64,000 bases of DNA from Hymenolepis diminuta (taxonomy: Eukaryota; Platyhelminthes; Cestoda; Cyclophyllidea; Hymenolepididae), in the NCBI GenBank assembly GCA_900708905.1, contig CAADRB010000067.1, positions 124,001 through 188,000 on the forward strand, given 5' to 3'. Made by a program: the position numbers and the translations under genes. The notes under the pieces were generated by a model. That model was not told the DNA's origin, did no database searches, and saw nothing but the letters and a program-made list of their open reading frames with translations. Below, one piece after another: positions 1 to 13,259 of the stretch. Numbering within the stretch: the stretch's first letter is position 1; each line of letters begins with the position of its first letter.

Positions 1-529
1 TCACAAGAGGGACTCTCCTCTTTTAAAGTATGGACAAAGCGATGGAGTACAGACTACGCTCCCGAATTCAAGACTTGTGATACGGTGACTTACTATCAGT
101 TTATTTACAATTCATCCCCTGTTTTATATCCTATTATTATACCTATGTTATACCATTTTTAAGGTAATTTCTCATAAAGAAAAACTGTAATGATATTTTT
201 ATTTGCCTTGGGCAATAATAATTACATAATGTTATTATGTTACATAATGTTTTATGTTATTTTGTTCGAATTGTTATGTAATTTTATTTGTAATTAATAC
301 GGCAACGTTTTAATAAGCATACGCCTTTTCCCTTAATTATTCATTAAATCGTGCAGTTAAATTTGAAGACATCGCTAATTTCATGTGCTCTGCTATGGAC
401 ATAATAAAACAATAATTATGCAGTTCATATTTCAGCTAAAGTCAACCATTTATTTTAACATCTTTATTATTAATTAAAGTGAAATAAAATTGTTTTCCAA
501 TAATTATATGTCATTTACAATCTAACGAA

Positions 530-830
530 CACTTACCTGCTAAAGAATAGGAAGTAGGCTAAGTTATCAACAGTGCTAGAAGCTCTGGAAGTATTTGTCA
601 ACCAACATAAGGGAACAACAGCCAGTGAAAAGATAAAACTGGAGGGATCCCAGGAACTCCACTTTGTGAAAGAGTGAGGTGGCCATTTGGGGCTTTTTGG
701 TCCCTCTTAGTATCTTCCATGATCTCAAAAATTTTCACAACACATTATCATATCTTATCATACTTACCTAATGTTCTTCAAAAAATCCTTATTTAGAGCA
801 CACTTTCTAAATGATACTTATTTTATGATT
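530..830 (-). other. GC-richer block with exon-like structure, unassigned
   Basis: On the minus strand a 39-base phase-2 block (KCALNKDFLKNI) ends at a strong donor TAG then GTAAGTATG near 768. After an acceptor at about 724, two overlapping frames are open: MEDTKRDQKAPNGHLTLSQ and SWKILRGTKKPQMATSLFHK. The block ends at CAG then GTAAGTG near 537. Neither frame runs through to the last donor, so this looks like a decayed gene or transposon exon. Product not recognised. Confidence 0.3.
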
Positions 831-970
831 CAAATTCTTGATAGTGCTGATGTACGAATAAAAAAAATGCAATACAAAATACACCCTTGCACTTTTGGTT
901 GCCGAACACACGTCAGGTGACATGAAAGACAGTCACGAGTCCTTCAAATGCCATTTTTTCTCATTTATAC

Positions 971-1214
971 GAATTATAAGTACACAAATTCTTCATAAGC
1001 CACTCGACATAGCAACCATAAAGTGTCCCATATGGACGCCCGCAGTCATCATTCTGGTGGAAAATGTGCTTTAAAATTAAATAAGAGCAGCAGTAAGCAC
1101 TCAAGGATTGAGCAAATTTTAAACTGTATACTTCTGTCAAGATATGAGGATAAATAATTTTGTCGGTAAATAATAAGCAAGCAATAGGTTTATAATATTT
1201 TGCGACTGTTTACC
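971..1214 (-). other. open frame without ATG ending in a Cys-containing tail
   Basis: About 80 codons without a stop. The last part reads NDDCGRPYGTLYGCYVEWLM and follows a TTTTCCACCAG acceptor-like site. It could be a terminal exon; no partner exon was identified. Confidence 0.2.
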
Positions 1215-3039
1215 AGACGTAAGGTTACCGGTTCATCTTATCCGAATTATAAGGCAAATACTATTTACTCGAATCTATCTAAAAATGTAGGGTATATATG
1301 AATTTATTTAAAAGAAGAAATATCTGAAAGGGATTGAATCTCTTTGCTTCCTACTCAAGAAAATATTTTCAAATTTGAAAACATGTAGTTTAAATGAAGT
1401 TACTTTTGATGAATGTGATATATTTCTTATAATTCCATTCCTTTGGGTATACCGAATAAAAGTTCACAGAAACGTTCCTTTCAAGTGCTTAACTCTCTGC
1501 ATATAGTAAAAATATATTTAAATCAATCAAATGACATATAATATCATTTTATTTTTGGTTTGAACTTTAAATAGACAAAAATGACATGCATAAATACGGG
1601 ATGCAAATAAATTAGACATGTTTTACTCTCAATGACATTATTTCTCTCCCTCTAATAAAGTCAAAATCCATTTTGATAATTACCTTTTACAAATGAAATT
1701 CATTTAATGCTGTGCTTGAATGTTTTGTTAATGCCTCATATCTAGTTTCGTTTTTCTGATCATCTCGAATTCTGTCTATCCCTCCATTCGACGTCTCCCA
1801 TTTATCCCTTACTTAACAATTTTGCCGTTATTTGTCTTATCTTGAATATCAATTGCAAGCAGTACTTACATTTACAGAATTGGAAATGCTAATCATTCGG
1901 TTATTATCTACTTATTTTATTCTTTAATTAAATTATTTTAATTTTTTGTATTATTTTAGGTGAGTGGCGGCTAATTTGTGTCGTATCATTGTTCTTCCCA
2001 TAATGATAAATTGTAAAAATCTTCCCCATTATCCTAGTCAGTTATGCAAGGCCCACATCTAAAGAATGCTCCAAACGCAAGCAAGAAGAATTAAGCAAGA
2101 TTTAAGAATAATCGCAGTAGCTTTCAAATTTGGACGGAATTCGCATGTGTCGAAAATAGAAACTGTAATTTTGTAAAGATATTTTTTTGTTAAATGTCAT
2201 CTTTAGTTAATTTTAGCCATGGGAGATGACATACAGCAAACATGTTTTGGTTTATTCTAGAAACGATAATAGGAAAGGGAAGCGCAATCATAATTTTCGT
2301 TGAAAAATATGATAATGCAGACAATTTGATTGTCCTTTTGCTAAAGATAGCTGTAAAATACCTCGTGACCGGCAATATTTATGCTCATAATTAAATAGAA
2401 AGACAATGCCTTAATTTGCTTAAAAAGTTAGTGTTATTAAACAATAAGGTCTTGAGATAGACCATTATGATAAGTTGCAGAGTAATAATGATAGACATAA
2501 AGTTGATTAGTTCATAAGAAAAACAATGCATGAGGAGAAGTAGAAAAATATCCCGTGCTATAATTTTAACTTAATTTTTTTCACTCATTGAGGTAGGCAC
2601 TAAAAATAACCGCTCTAAGTAGAAATAAACTTATTATATTTTTAATTCTGTCTATTTAATAATGTCTGCTTAATGGAACTAAACGTAAAACCTACAGGTA
2701 GAACTTTCTATTTTTTATGCATTAAATTAATTACCGACTCTAAAGCAAATCATGATAATAGGATAATTATAAGATTTAATTGAAAAAAGATTATATTTGC
2801 GAAATTGAAGTGCATCATACTGAATTCGACATATCGGATTGCCTATCATATTTAACTTGCTTCCATTAAAATCATGAAAACTGCTTTCTATTGCATTCGA
2901 TCACACTCCTTTCCCAATCAGTGGAAAAGGAATAAGAACTGAAGTGTCAAAACCCCTCTCTAATATGTACTAAACATTTTAGACAAGCATCTGTGACAAT
3001 TTTGAAACCTGAAGTATCTGAAATGTCAATTATACAACC
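1215..3039. other. AT-rich intergenic
   Basis: No supported gene. Only short chance frames and AT-rich simple sequence. Confidence 0.6.
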
Positions 3040-3360
3040 CGATTCCGGAAATCAAATGAAGTAAGACTCTTCGATACCATTACTTCACACTCAATAACTT
3101 TTCGATTCCCTCTCCTTATTTATTGAACTTTACCATTTACCAATTGCAAACGTTTTTGTCTTGCCGCGTTTAAAATAACAAAAATTCTTCTGAAAAACGA
3201 TGAAATTAGAATTACTGCTTCTGTATAATCTGAGTTTAAAAATGAAATGAAACAAGACTCTTTGATAACCTTGCACTGCTCTCTGTGTTCACTTGACCTC
3301 CTCTCCATAAGTATTTGTTGAAGTTGCTGTTATTTGACGTCGATTTTTGTCTACAATTAA
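3040..3360 (-). repeat. two copies of a small dispersed repeat
   Basis: On the minus strand both contain a motif like CAAAGAGTCTTGTTTCATTT (about 3265-3235, and 3085-3045 as CGAAGAGTCTTACTTCATTT). It follows a GAGAGGGAATCGAAAAG type block. Related copies occur at about 7655-7800 (-), 20635-20690 (+), 50330-50390 (-) and 55270-55400 (-). Flanking acceptor-like TTTCAG sites recur. Confidence 0.5.
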
Positions 3361-6300
3361 AAATAATAACATTTTTATATAACTCTGGCTAAAAATATTA
3401 AATAATGAAGTCGTTATCATTACTTCAGCTGACTGTGCTCATATTGTAATTTTGTACAGACTTATAGGCGATAGTTTTACACTGTAATTATTCGGAACAT
3501 GAGCACGAACTATTTTTAATATGGACTTCTTGTTATTTAATTCAAACTAATTAGCCATACTAGGAGCCGTAATAATTGGATATTGTCAATAAATGATTTT
3601 TCTATTTGACCCTTTTCAAATCCTTCTTCTGCCAGATTTAGCGTCAAAAATATTATAATAATTTTTTTACTTAAATTTTAAATAAGAACTGCCTTTAGCA
3701 TTTATTATTTATATCACAGCTAAAGTGAATAAGGGAGCTATATTATTTCTGTCTCGATGATAAGCAAAATTAAAAGTGGTTATTCTTCATTTACTGATAC
3801 ATTTGCTTTTGTGTTCATAGATTTGCCTGGAGAAGCGTTTTGACAGCAGCAATAGTTCAGAAATGGAAAGAAAGTTGAAAGTACAAGGGCCATGATCAAT
3901 TAAAATTAATATTGGATTAAGTTCGCTTTGTCATATTCACAATCTTATCAAATTATTATTTTCAAGCACAATTTTATCACTTAGTTTCAATTTCACTAAG
4001 AAATCCTGTGAATCGTCTTTATACATTTTTGTGGTAAATATCTACCGCAAACGTCTATTCACATTAAAGTCCTTAAGTTAGTTTGTAATCGGTAATTTTG
4101 AGGCTACAAATATATTAAATCATTTCAATTTTACCTTTTCGTTGGGATATTGGCTTCAACTTTGCGGGAAGATGCGTTTTTTATTTTTTGACCCTTCAAA
4201 TTTCGGACATGTATTGTGCAATTTAAGAGTACAATTTCATCTTCCTTTCAAATACTTGATGAATTTTGAACTATCAAATATGTACAAAAATGCTCTGCTC
4301 TGACTAATTTGATATTAATTCTATAAGAGCCATAAAAATGTTCACCTAATAGCTTCCTGTCATTAATGAATATCCAAAACGCATAAAGTAAGTCCCATCT
4401 CAGAAACACTTACCGTCCTTTCATTTATATGTGATAGTTCATATATCCAAAGTATTCCTCCATAAAATTAATTTTAAATATTAGAGGTATTAATTTTGTT
4501 TCGGTTGCATTATCATTATTAGATTTTAATCCAAGCTTTCACTAAATACTCTGTTCATTTTCCTTATTCAAACAATCACTACAAATATTTGTCTGAATAC
4601 TTTGCCCTATTGTGAGATAAAAAATAAAACAAAATCGTTTAATTGGGTTAATTAAAGTACTTAATTAACATTATTTTTTAATACATATTCAGTATTCTGC
4701 GTGTAACTGTAAATGCATTTACCTTTTTCCCGAGTCGTAATCTTTTAATACTTAAAGTTCATATTCACTCGAGATAGCGAAACAGACGAGTGTAAGAGGA
4801 ATCTGTTGGTAGAATATGGGAAAATGATGAAGTTAGAATGTCATGCGTACTAATGTTTTTAAATTTTATGGCATGATATAAATTATATGATATGCTTCAC
4901 TATATAATATTAAAAATTTGCAATGCTTGCTTATCATTATTTGATGCTTAAATTTCCTGGTGCTTTTAAGTTTGTAAATGTAGAAATTATCATCCAATTA
5001 TTTAAATTGAGTCAGTCGTGCTATTTTGTTTATTTTAGCTTCCTTCAGCTCTCTGCATGACAAGGAAATTGTAAAAACTGTTTCGAATATAGCCCGAAAT
5101 TCGAATTATTACACAAATACAGGCATTATTTACGTTGTTTAATATTTCATCTATTGGAGTGAGTGCGAAATTTCTTTGCTTAATTGGCTTATTTCTCCAA
5201 AGCTCTCGGTCAACGTCACATATGAGAGAAACATATATAACAAGAGGGCAGTCAAGAAAAAAGGTTAATGCAAATCACTAGTGAAATGTCAGATCTGTTT
5301 ATTATGAAGTGAAGGAACGTTGCGCCCCTGTTGACTTCACCCACATATTCTTTTTTCAACTAAAAAAATGTGATATTAATCAGAGTGCATGCAATATGAT
5401 CTAACTTTGCGGAAATTCAAATTTAAGAAGTAATGAACTGCATAAAATTAATGGTGCACTAAGTGATCGTAACATGTACAAATTCCTACCACGTAGAGAC
5501 TTTTCAAAGGAGAGTCACGAGAAGCTGGTGATATAGACACCATAGTCATCATTCTACACGAATGAAGTGGTGGGCAACACGGACGTTTTCCAAGGCAGAT
5601 TAAGAATGAAAGTTTTATTGAAATCGCAAAATCAAAATACTTTCCCTCTTCTAAAGTAGAATCTACCAAACTTTCTAACAATAAACATGAAAAATTTGCG
5701 GCCTACTTACAAAATGCTAACAAAAGTTCCAAGAAATGAACAACAAGATAAGTATTAAAGTTCATTGTAATTTAACGCATGCAATTACTTACAAACCGGC
5801 ATTAATTTTAAAGTGAATGCTTGCATTTAAATGTAATCGTTTACCCTAATTTTTTTATATTCCAATAACCCATATTAATCTTTCAGTTGAACTTAGAATA
5901 CATGAATAAGTGGACACGCTAATTAATAACATCAATTTACAAGAAAGAATACTTTAGTCTTGAAGACTCTATCACTTTTACCAATGGTATATCAACACTT
6001 ATTTATTTAAAGGTGTTAAATAACAAGTATCTAAATATTAAGTCAAAAATAGAATTTATCAATTTCTTAGTATTATAATCGCTGCAATTCAAAAGTTTCG
6101 GATTTTTCTTTTCATTTTGGTGTTGATACTATTCTCCGCTTTGCTCTTCTTCTGTTTTATATGCTAAAAGAAAGAAAACGATTAAATATTTTGCTAAAGG
6201 AGTCGTATTTTTCCATCCATTAAAATTGCTATGAAAGTCTTGCTCAAAAACAAAGTTCGGTTAAATTAAATTAATGTGAGGTTGGAAATCATATAGATCG

Positions 6301-6539
6301 GGATTCCGTTTCTTATCAAAGTTAAAAAATGGATTCCTTGATTTGTTTAATAAAACTCTCCTTTGTACTCTGGTTTGTTGATTAAACTCAGATCCACTGG
6401 AATTTTTAAATTACTGTTAACAAGTAGTATTTTTGCGTGGGCGATCCTTACTTTCAAGCTCGTTTAAGAAGGTTTTTCACCACTTATCATGGGTAGATGT
6501 GCAGAGATATGGAGTCCTCCTGATGAGAACATTGAATTT
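3361..6539. other. AT-rich intergenic
   Basis: No supported gene. A good donor-like ACG then GTAAGTG on the minus strand near 4410 follows a short open stretch (ILWIYELSHINERT), without a clear acceptor. Confidence 0.5.
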
Positions 6540-6658
6540 TGGCATTCTTTGTATTAATCGTTTCCGTCACGGTCTATGCGTAGATGCGAAAGACCTCGCG
6601 GTTTCTAACTTTACATATACGCATGTTAACCACTATGCCACTGGCGCGATTATAACTT
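6540..6658 (-). repeat. tRNA-derived SINE head
   Basis: The minus strand reads CCAGTGGCATAGTGGTTAAC, a good pol III A box, followed about 30 bases on by GAAACCGCGAGGTC and a worn B-box region. The pattern is that of a tRNA-derived SINE promoter. The 3' limit is not visible. Confidence 0.45.
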
Positions 6659-7654
6659 CCGTCATTTCTCTTGGGCAGCTTCATGTAAGGTTAATTAACC
6701 GAAAAGATTCGAAAAACACATTGTATATTTTGTAATAACTAACAGTAATAGTTACTACTTCCATTAAGACAGCATTTCCAGTGACACTTTTTATGAACAA
6801 TTAATGCAAGAAAACTATGATAAGATACATCATATTGCCTGTATATAAGTATTCAAGGGGAAACAAGAAATGCTCAGATAAAGTCACAACTCACCAAATT
6901 CGTGGTTGGCTCCTATTTGATCCATTCGGAAATTCGAAAGTTAAGGTCGTATATCAGTAAAAACGTACTTTTCTCTTAAATGAACTAGTCATTCCTTTAA
7001 CAGGGCAAGTCTTTCTTCCCAGTTATATTCTCACTTTACATTTGTACAGGGAGGCCAATATTTAATGGAGTTTCAGAAAGGAATCATAGCAGCATAAGAA
7101 GGGCACAGTAATGTAAATAAAACTAGGGCAAAAAACATAGACACATTTGATTTTATGATAAACATAACCTATTGAATGGCATAAAAAGTTTATTCTGTTC
7201 TTGAATATTGATCAGTTACAAATAATATTACTTGCTTAAAACCTGCCAATTTATAAAATCACGTTCACCAAAATTTTTTACCCTGTGCTATTAATCATAT
7301 TTTTGTAAAGAAAATACACTTAATTGCAGTAATAGTAATAATTGATTTAATTAAATCATTAGGTGAAGTTTTCGCAAAATCCAACAATGTAAGTTATAAA
7401 ATAGTAAATTATTATCACTGAGTGGACTCTGCTCTGTCAGCTCTACTATGCTAGCACCTTACATGGATATGCTGAGTTTTTAGCCTTGAGGGAAGAAATA
7501 AATTTAAGTGGTAAAACTAGCCATCATGATTAAACAATCGGTAAATAAAGATGAAAGATTATAGACATAAATCTGACTTGTGATCGAGAGGAAATTTCAA
7601 TTTTGCAACGTAAAGCGGTGACTACATTTGAAATGAGTATTCTGCAGCTCCAAT

Positions 7655-7800
7655 CAAAAAATCAAATGAAGTGACTCATTTGACGCCCTCTTTTCATTCT
7701 CTTTCCTCTATTACTCATTGAATTTTACTCGATTTTACTTACCTTTCCGTAATTTTTCTACTCAGTTTTGAATCATGACAATAATTGCGTAACCTGAAAG
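7655..7800 (-). repeat. copy of the small dispersed repeat, with exon-like block
   Basis: Matches the 3.0-3.3 kb copies around TCACTTCATTTGATTTT. Its inner block 7793-7743 is bordered by GTCTTTCAG and AAAG then GTAAGTAA and is open in phase 2 at both ends (LRNYCHDSKLSRKITE). It may be an old duplicated exon or a transposon that carries splice sites. Confidence 0.4.
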
Positions 7801-8969
7801 ACACCGGTAAGCAAAATTTTGAATTTCATAACGAAAATACATCTAAGGGTTTTAACCAACTTCAAAAATTAATAAATTTGTCAATGAGACCACGATTATG
7901 AATTCGTCCAGAAAACTTGGATATATCCATAAATTGAATCAGCGAAACATTAAAGCATGACGTAGGAAAAAAAATGTATAAAATAAATATAAAAACAGCT
8001 TTAGTAGCAACCCTTTAAATCATAACTTTGTTTTTGATTGATACTTGAACATCTTTCACTAACTCAGAGATCTCTTTATTTAAATTCCTCAGCTCGATGA
8101 AATAGGTAATTTTTGCACTGCCGCAGAAAATGAATAAACAAATTTTGAAGTAAAAAAAGCTATTCCATTTAATGCTTAATTATCATATGTATATATAATG
8201 ACGATAAACATACGGTTCAATCAAATACCGATCACACAGTGTCCAAAGAGAATTCGGATCAAACTTTACTCACATTTTTAATTTCTGAGATAAATATTTT
8301 CAAATTTTACCGCTTTGGTTGCAATTGATTGGGAAGTTTACATGATCCAACATCATTTTAATATACCAGAGGTCAGAGAAGATCCCTCATATTAAACTCT
8401 ATAGAAAATTAATGTTCCATTTGACCGTTATATCATAAAATCGCTACTAACAATATATTCACATTCTGGAACGAAAAATTCTCCAATTGCTGGAAATTTG
8501 CTGGCAAAAATGGTAGAGAAAAATACAGTAAACATTATAATTATAAAAAACACATATTTTTAGTGCTTTATTTAATATTGTCTCAAAAATGTTATTTTTA
8601 ATTGATAATTAAACGTAAATATTATAATTGCACGTTAAATGAGTCAAAATTAGAAATTAAAATTAAAAAAATAATCAAACCAAATTATTAGAACACTCTT
8701 TTATGCAAATAATTCAAATTTTTTGTATCCATTTGTCATTACTATTAAAAATTATTTATTTATTATTAAACTCTCAAATTAAAAATTAAGCCACATTAAA
8801 ATCAACTTACAATAAATGATAAATAATAACCGAAAGGAGTCAGAAATTAATTTGAAGGGCACCAAAACGAAGAGTAAAATTAAAATATATTACGCATTGA
8901 AATTTAACATCTATTATCTCTCTCAGTGAAACATCCTTTGAGTTTCGTCAAACGGTACCCCAGTTTGTC

Positions 8970-10371
8970 TTAATCATATATATCATCGTAGTCAACTGTT
9001 GGTTTTTCATGCTTGCCACTGAATTCCTCGAACTCCCTTTCAAGGTTTTCCCAGAAATAGTCAAAATAATCATCAAATCTATCTCTAGGCCTTTCATCTT
9101 CAAATTCGTCTCCTTCGAAGAAACGGCGTAGAGCGTAAAGCCGTGGTCTCTTGTTACCCTTGTCACGATCAAATTTCCCATTTTGCCTATTCTTTTTGCA
9201 GCAATCCCAGTCACAATCATCTTTATCTTCAAATTCTTCTTCCTAATAGGAGGAAATAATTAAAACGTGAGGTTTGCGTTTTGAATATAAGCATTAAATT
9301 TAGATTAGGTCCAACTGCCTACTTCAGTCGATACAAACATGAGATTGACTTCAAAAGGCAAAGTAAAATTCAGATCACAAAACCAATTTCAAAAATTTTT
9401 TGACTAAAAAGTTAAGCTAACTCATTCTGGAATGTTCGAAGTGGCTTTTAATAAAAATGAATAACCTATAATTTTAAAACAAAATTAAATACTTATAGTT
9501 ACAATCATTACTAAATAGAGATCGAAACGTACTAGTAAGTTTTAGTTTTAATTATTTAACAGCTAATTTTAGCAGCAATTTCATTTTTTCGTTTTTTGGC
9601 TATTGGGAGTAAAATTTACCTCAAGAAATTTGTTAACCACATACATTTTAATAAATTGGTCAGTGGACGTTAAATCTCTATGGAAACTGAGAACAACTGC
9701 CAAAATTTTTATCTTAAAACAGGAGACTGCGAAACTGTGAGCAACGCTGGAGTAATAAAATGCGTTCATTATGGATCCAAAGATCAAAATTCGCAAGGTA
9801 CTTTTGATATCTGATTTTACTGCTCTTTAATCTCTTTTCTTCAATAAAGTTTGGGTTGCATTATTGGGCCCTGCGTTCAGATGTTCTATCATGATGTAAA
9901 ACTATAATATTCACTTATTTGTCTTTGGGAAATAAATAAATATTACCCATTTGCAATTACGCACCCTAGTGGTTATGGTTTCAAAGCACAAAAAGATACT
10001 GTTTGCAGTAAAGGGTCTAACACTATATGGATCAGATATTCTAAATAAGAATGGAGGGATAAATTAGATATAAGTTAAACTTTAATTTAATCCCAAAATT
10101 TGAGTTGCAAATAAGGAAATATTTTTATATTGGAAGACAAAGTGGTAAGTTTTACATAGGAGAACATGTGATTAAACAGAAGGGCATTTTCTGTAAATCC
10201 TACCTTGTTTTCACTATCGTCGTCCCACTCATCCCAGTCATTGTTCAAGGAGTCGAATTCATCTTCTTTGTCCCTATTTCTTTTTGCAGCCCTTTCCTTA
10301 TAGTATGGATATGAATTTTTAAAAAACGTAACAAAAACCAAGACGAAAATGAAGTACGCAGCCGGACGCAT
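8970..10371 (-). CDS. secreted acidic protein, two exons, 146 aa
   Basis: Exon 1 is 10371-10204 and exon 2 is 9242-8970. The donor is AACAAG then GTAGGA, the acceptor is TATTAG then GAAGAA, the intron is 961 bases and the join is phase 0. The start was chosen because the first 22 residues form a signal peptide (MRPAAYFIFVLVFVTFF core) and a TATA-like run lies at 10415-10423. The mature part is very acidic (DEWDDDSENK across the splice) with a cysteine patch CDWDCC just after the splice. It ends in YFWENLEREFEEF and YDDIYD before TAA. It is probably secreted. It resembles the other Asp-rich secreted genes here in general make-up, but its intron and cysteines set it apart. AATAAA runs occur about 210 bases beyond the stop. 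Molecular role unknown. Confidence 0.75.
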
Positions 10372-10414
10372 GGTGTACCTGGTTTACTATGAACATAAAC
10401 AGTTGAATTCTGAG

Positions 10415-10423
10415 ATATATATT
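10415..10423 (-). promoter_or_regulatory. TATA box of the 8970-10371 gene
   Basis: ATATATAT run about 45 bases before the ATG on the minus strand. Confidence 0.5.
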
Positions 10424-10429
10424 TTCTAC

Positions 10430-12150
10430 TTGACCAAGATTTACAATAAACAAACGTACAATTTTGTCACGAATTGACATAGATGCATGACTATACAATT
10501 AGCCGTAATATATGGCAAAAATTAATCTAGTTTTTTTTGTTGGAAGGTATCTCGACGTGGGAAAAGGTAAAATGGTCCAATATGGGTCAGAGGAGGTATT
10601 GGATAAAAATAAATATTACAGTAAAAACAAAGTTCATTTCCCTTCTCAAGCGCTAGGCGCTGGTTAGTTTTAAATGCAAAGAATCCTAAGAAATCGTTCT
10701 TGCTAAATCTGGTTCTCGCTCAAATGGAACGGTGTTAAACAGAGCTGCCAATATGCAGACTAGGCTAAACAACTGGCAGCAAACTCGCATCAACAGGATT
10801 TAGTTAATATTCTCTCAAACTAAAATTGCTTGGTTTTACATTGATCTCAATCATATTGGATCTATCCAAGGAACCACGCATCATCAATAGCCTTCCCCAA
10901 ATATTTGCCGCTCACAGCATATCAAATTATTGTGTCCATAAATGTCCCCAGTTCACTTCAACTTAATTTAGGAATTTTGTTGTGGTCTCAGTATTTTTCA
11001 TTTTTACACTCTCCCTGAACTCAATGGTCTGGAATAGCAACCTGTTAACTATGTGAAAGGCATTTTTCTCATACTACAAGAAGAAAAGACAGTCATGAAC
11101 GAATGAGACGACGCTTTATTCGGCTTAATTTGGCCGCAGTCATCCGAGGCCGAAGGTCCAGAGCAATTTACACAGAAGGTATCGGTATAACTCGTTTTGA
11201 CACCACTCCGCACAATATCCACTTTGGTGGCTAAGTTTGTGGACACTATCACAACAATTTTTGATATCAGTACACAGCAGTATCTTCTAATCGAAAACTC
11301 GATCCAAAGAAGACCAACCCAGATTCATGTCACCTCTCTCTGCCTCGGACTCCCTTAGCTGCATAGAAACAGAGCTATCATCACCATGACCGTTACTCAT
11401 GACGTTTAAGAAAACCGCAAAAAATATTCAGGCTAAATCCAATGCTCAAACATATAGATAAACAAATCTCGTCGAAGGGTTTTGAATAAAAATGTATCAT
11501 TTTTAATCAATCTAATTTTCCTCATTATTTATAGACATTACACAGTTGTTAGAATGTACCAAATTTTTTTATCGTTATTTTGCGGTAGTTTGAATAAAGG
11601 GCTCATGAATAGGATATTCCCTCTTGTTACAGAGTTCCGGAATTTGCAATCTAATTGGTAAGCTAATAAGGATATAACTAAAGGGAATCGAGATTTCGAT
11701 AACAGAGTGTAGATTTCAGAAATACACTACGTAATTCGATTTTTTGATTCTGCTCTTTAATTAATGAGGATAGACCATTGCAGTAAAGCACAAAATTTTC
11801 AAAAATCAGATTTAGATTTATGTATTCATGTCCTTCATTTCCAAAGTCTATTGAATTTAGATTAAATTTTTTATTTCTTCTAATGTCCAAGGTACTTTCT
11901 AAATAAATGGCCTTATTCTTAATTCAGGTCCTCTTGAATATTAAATTCAAAACCCGGATAGTTTATTTAAATTTTCAGATTTTCTTGATAAAATGGAAAG
12001 CATAATTGAATAAATATGCAAAATTTCTACTTATTTATGCGTAAAAATGATATTTGGCAATTACTCCGCGTTGTCCCGATCTTACACCGTGAGCCATCTG
12101 AAGACACTCATTTTTTTATAATTTAATCTAATTCGATAATAAGTAATGTA
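10430..12150. other. intergenic with one Cys-rich minus frame
   Basis: The minus strand at about 11295-11140 reads KILLCTDIKNCC and then GYCAEWCQNELYRYLLC before TGA, preceded by a TAG acceptor-like site. The cysteine spacing is suggestive but the frame is short and lacks a start. Nothing else is supported. Confidence 0.3.
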
Positions 12151-12171
12151 TTTTTTATATCAGAATATCTC

Positions 12172-13246
12172 ATGGCAGATACTGCTGTAGCTAATGAAAT
12201 TAAAAAACCCTGTAATAGTGTCTTTAAAGGCGAAAGGCAGGAATTTAGAAATTACAAAATTTCTAAAGATCGCCAGAGCTTGCGCTTTTAAAGTTAGAAC
12301 GGAGCTGCCCGTGAAAAATAACGAAGATGAATTGGCCACCGGAGGAAGAGAAATGAGCATTTTCAATGCTCAGCTGACTCAGAACATCTGAGTTTGTAAG
12401 AAGAGTGCATTTTATGATGAACGAAAATCCTTGGAAGTCACTGGGCAACATCTTGCCAAAGATCTTCAAGTGTCTAAAGGAAGAATAAGGAACGTTGTTT
12501 GTCAAGACTTCGGATACAAACTTCATACATTCCTCTCGACTGAGGTCAGTTTATATAAAAAAATTAATTAAAGGAGTTGTATAATGCGTGCAAAATGACT
12601 CTTGAACAAATTAAAGCCCTTAAAAGAACAGGAAAGTCTTTGATTCTTCTCCCACGAAAACAATTTTCACCAGGATGAAAAGTCTATCAAAGAAATGATA
12701 GGTGGATGGACCCCACTTAAGTTTTATCTGTTATGCATGCGTACGAAGTTCCCAACAACAGTGATTTTTGGTGTTTTTGTTAGGCTGATGGGCACATCAT
12801 GACTCCTCTTAGAGGCGATACAAGTGTAGATGCTTATGTGGAGACTCTTCAAACCATCGCTGTTAAGCCGTCCTGAGTAGACAGCGTAGCCAATGGTAGA
12901 AGATCTTATGTTTTCCAACAAGATTCGGCTTCATCCCATAAAGTTCTCAAAAATTAGGATCGGATGGGGAAAGAATTTTCATCATCATGTTACCAAACTT
13001 GTGGCCGCCTCCTAACTAATAACCAGACCTCAATCATTTGAATTATTACTTGTGGTGCGTGGTTGAAAAGGAAGCGAACAATCATCCCCATAACACCAGA
13101 TCCTTCTCTCTAACGGAAGCAATATTTTAAGCAATGAATGACATAAATAAAGACCATCTCTTAAATCTTGAAATCAGTTGATTTTGAATTCGAATTGAGT
13201 CGGTAATAGAAGCCAAAAGAGGATATATAAAGCAAAACCTAGTTTA
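12172..13246 (+). mobile_element. dead mariner-like transposase
   Basis: Fragments in shifting frames match a mariner-type transposase in order: EFVRRVHFMMNENPWKSLG near 12390, FFSHENNF near 12640 (normally FFSDEK), YVFQQDSASSH near 12910, PDLNHLNYYLWCVVEKEA near 13025 and RIESVIEAKRGYIKQ near 13195. At least six stops and several frameshifts occur. The first catalytic Asp reads His and the third reads Asn (normally PLDYY), so it cannot be active. I could not find terminal inverted repeats. Confidence 0.85.
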
Positions 13247-13259
13247 ATATTAAATTGAC

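Noticed and set aside
6433..6735. 100-codon plus-strand frame
   Set aside because: Begins with TTG and lies over a minus-strand SINE head.
12160..12526. Several frames of 65-87 codons on both strands
   Set aside because: They lie in the dead mariner transposase and do not represent genes.
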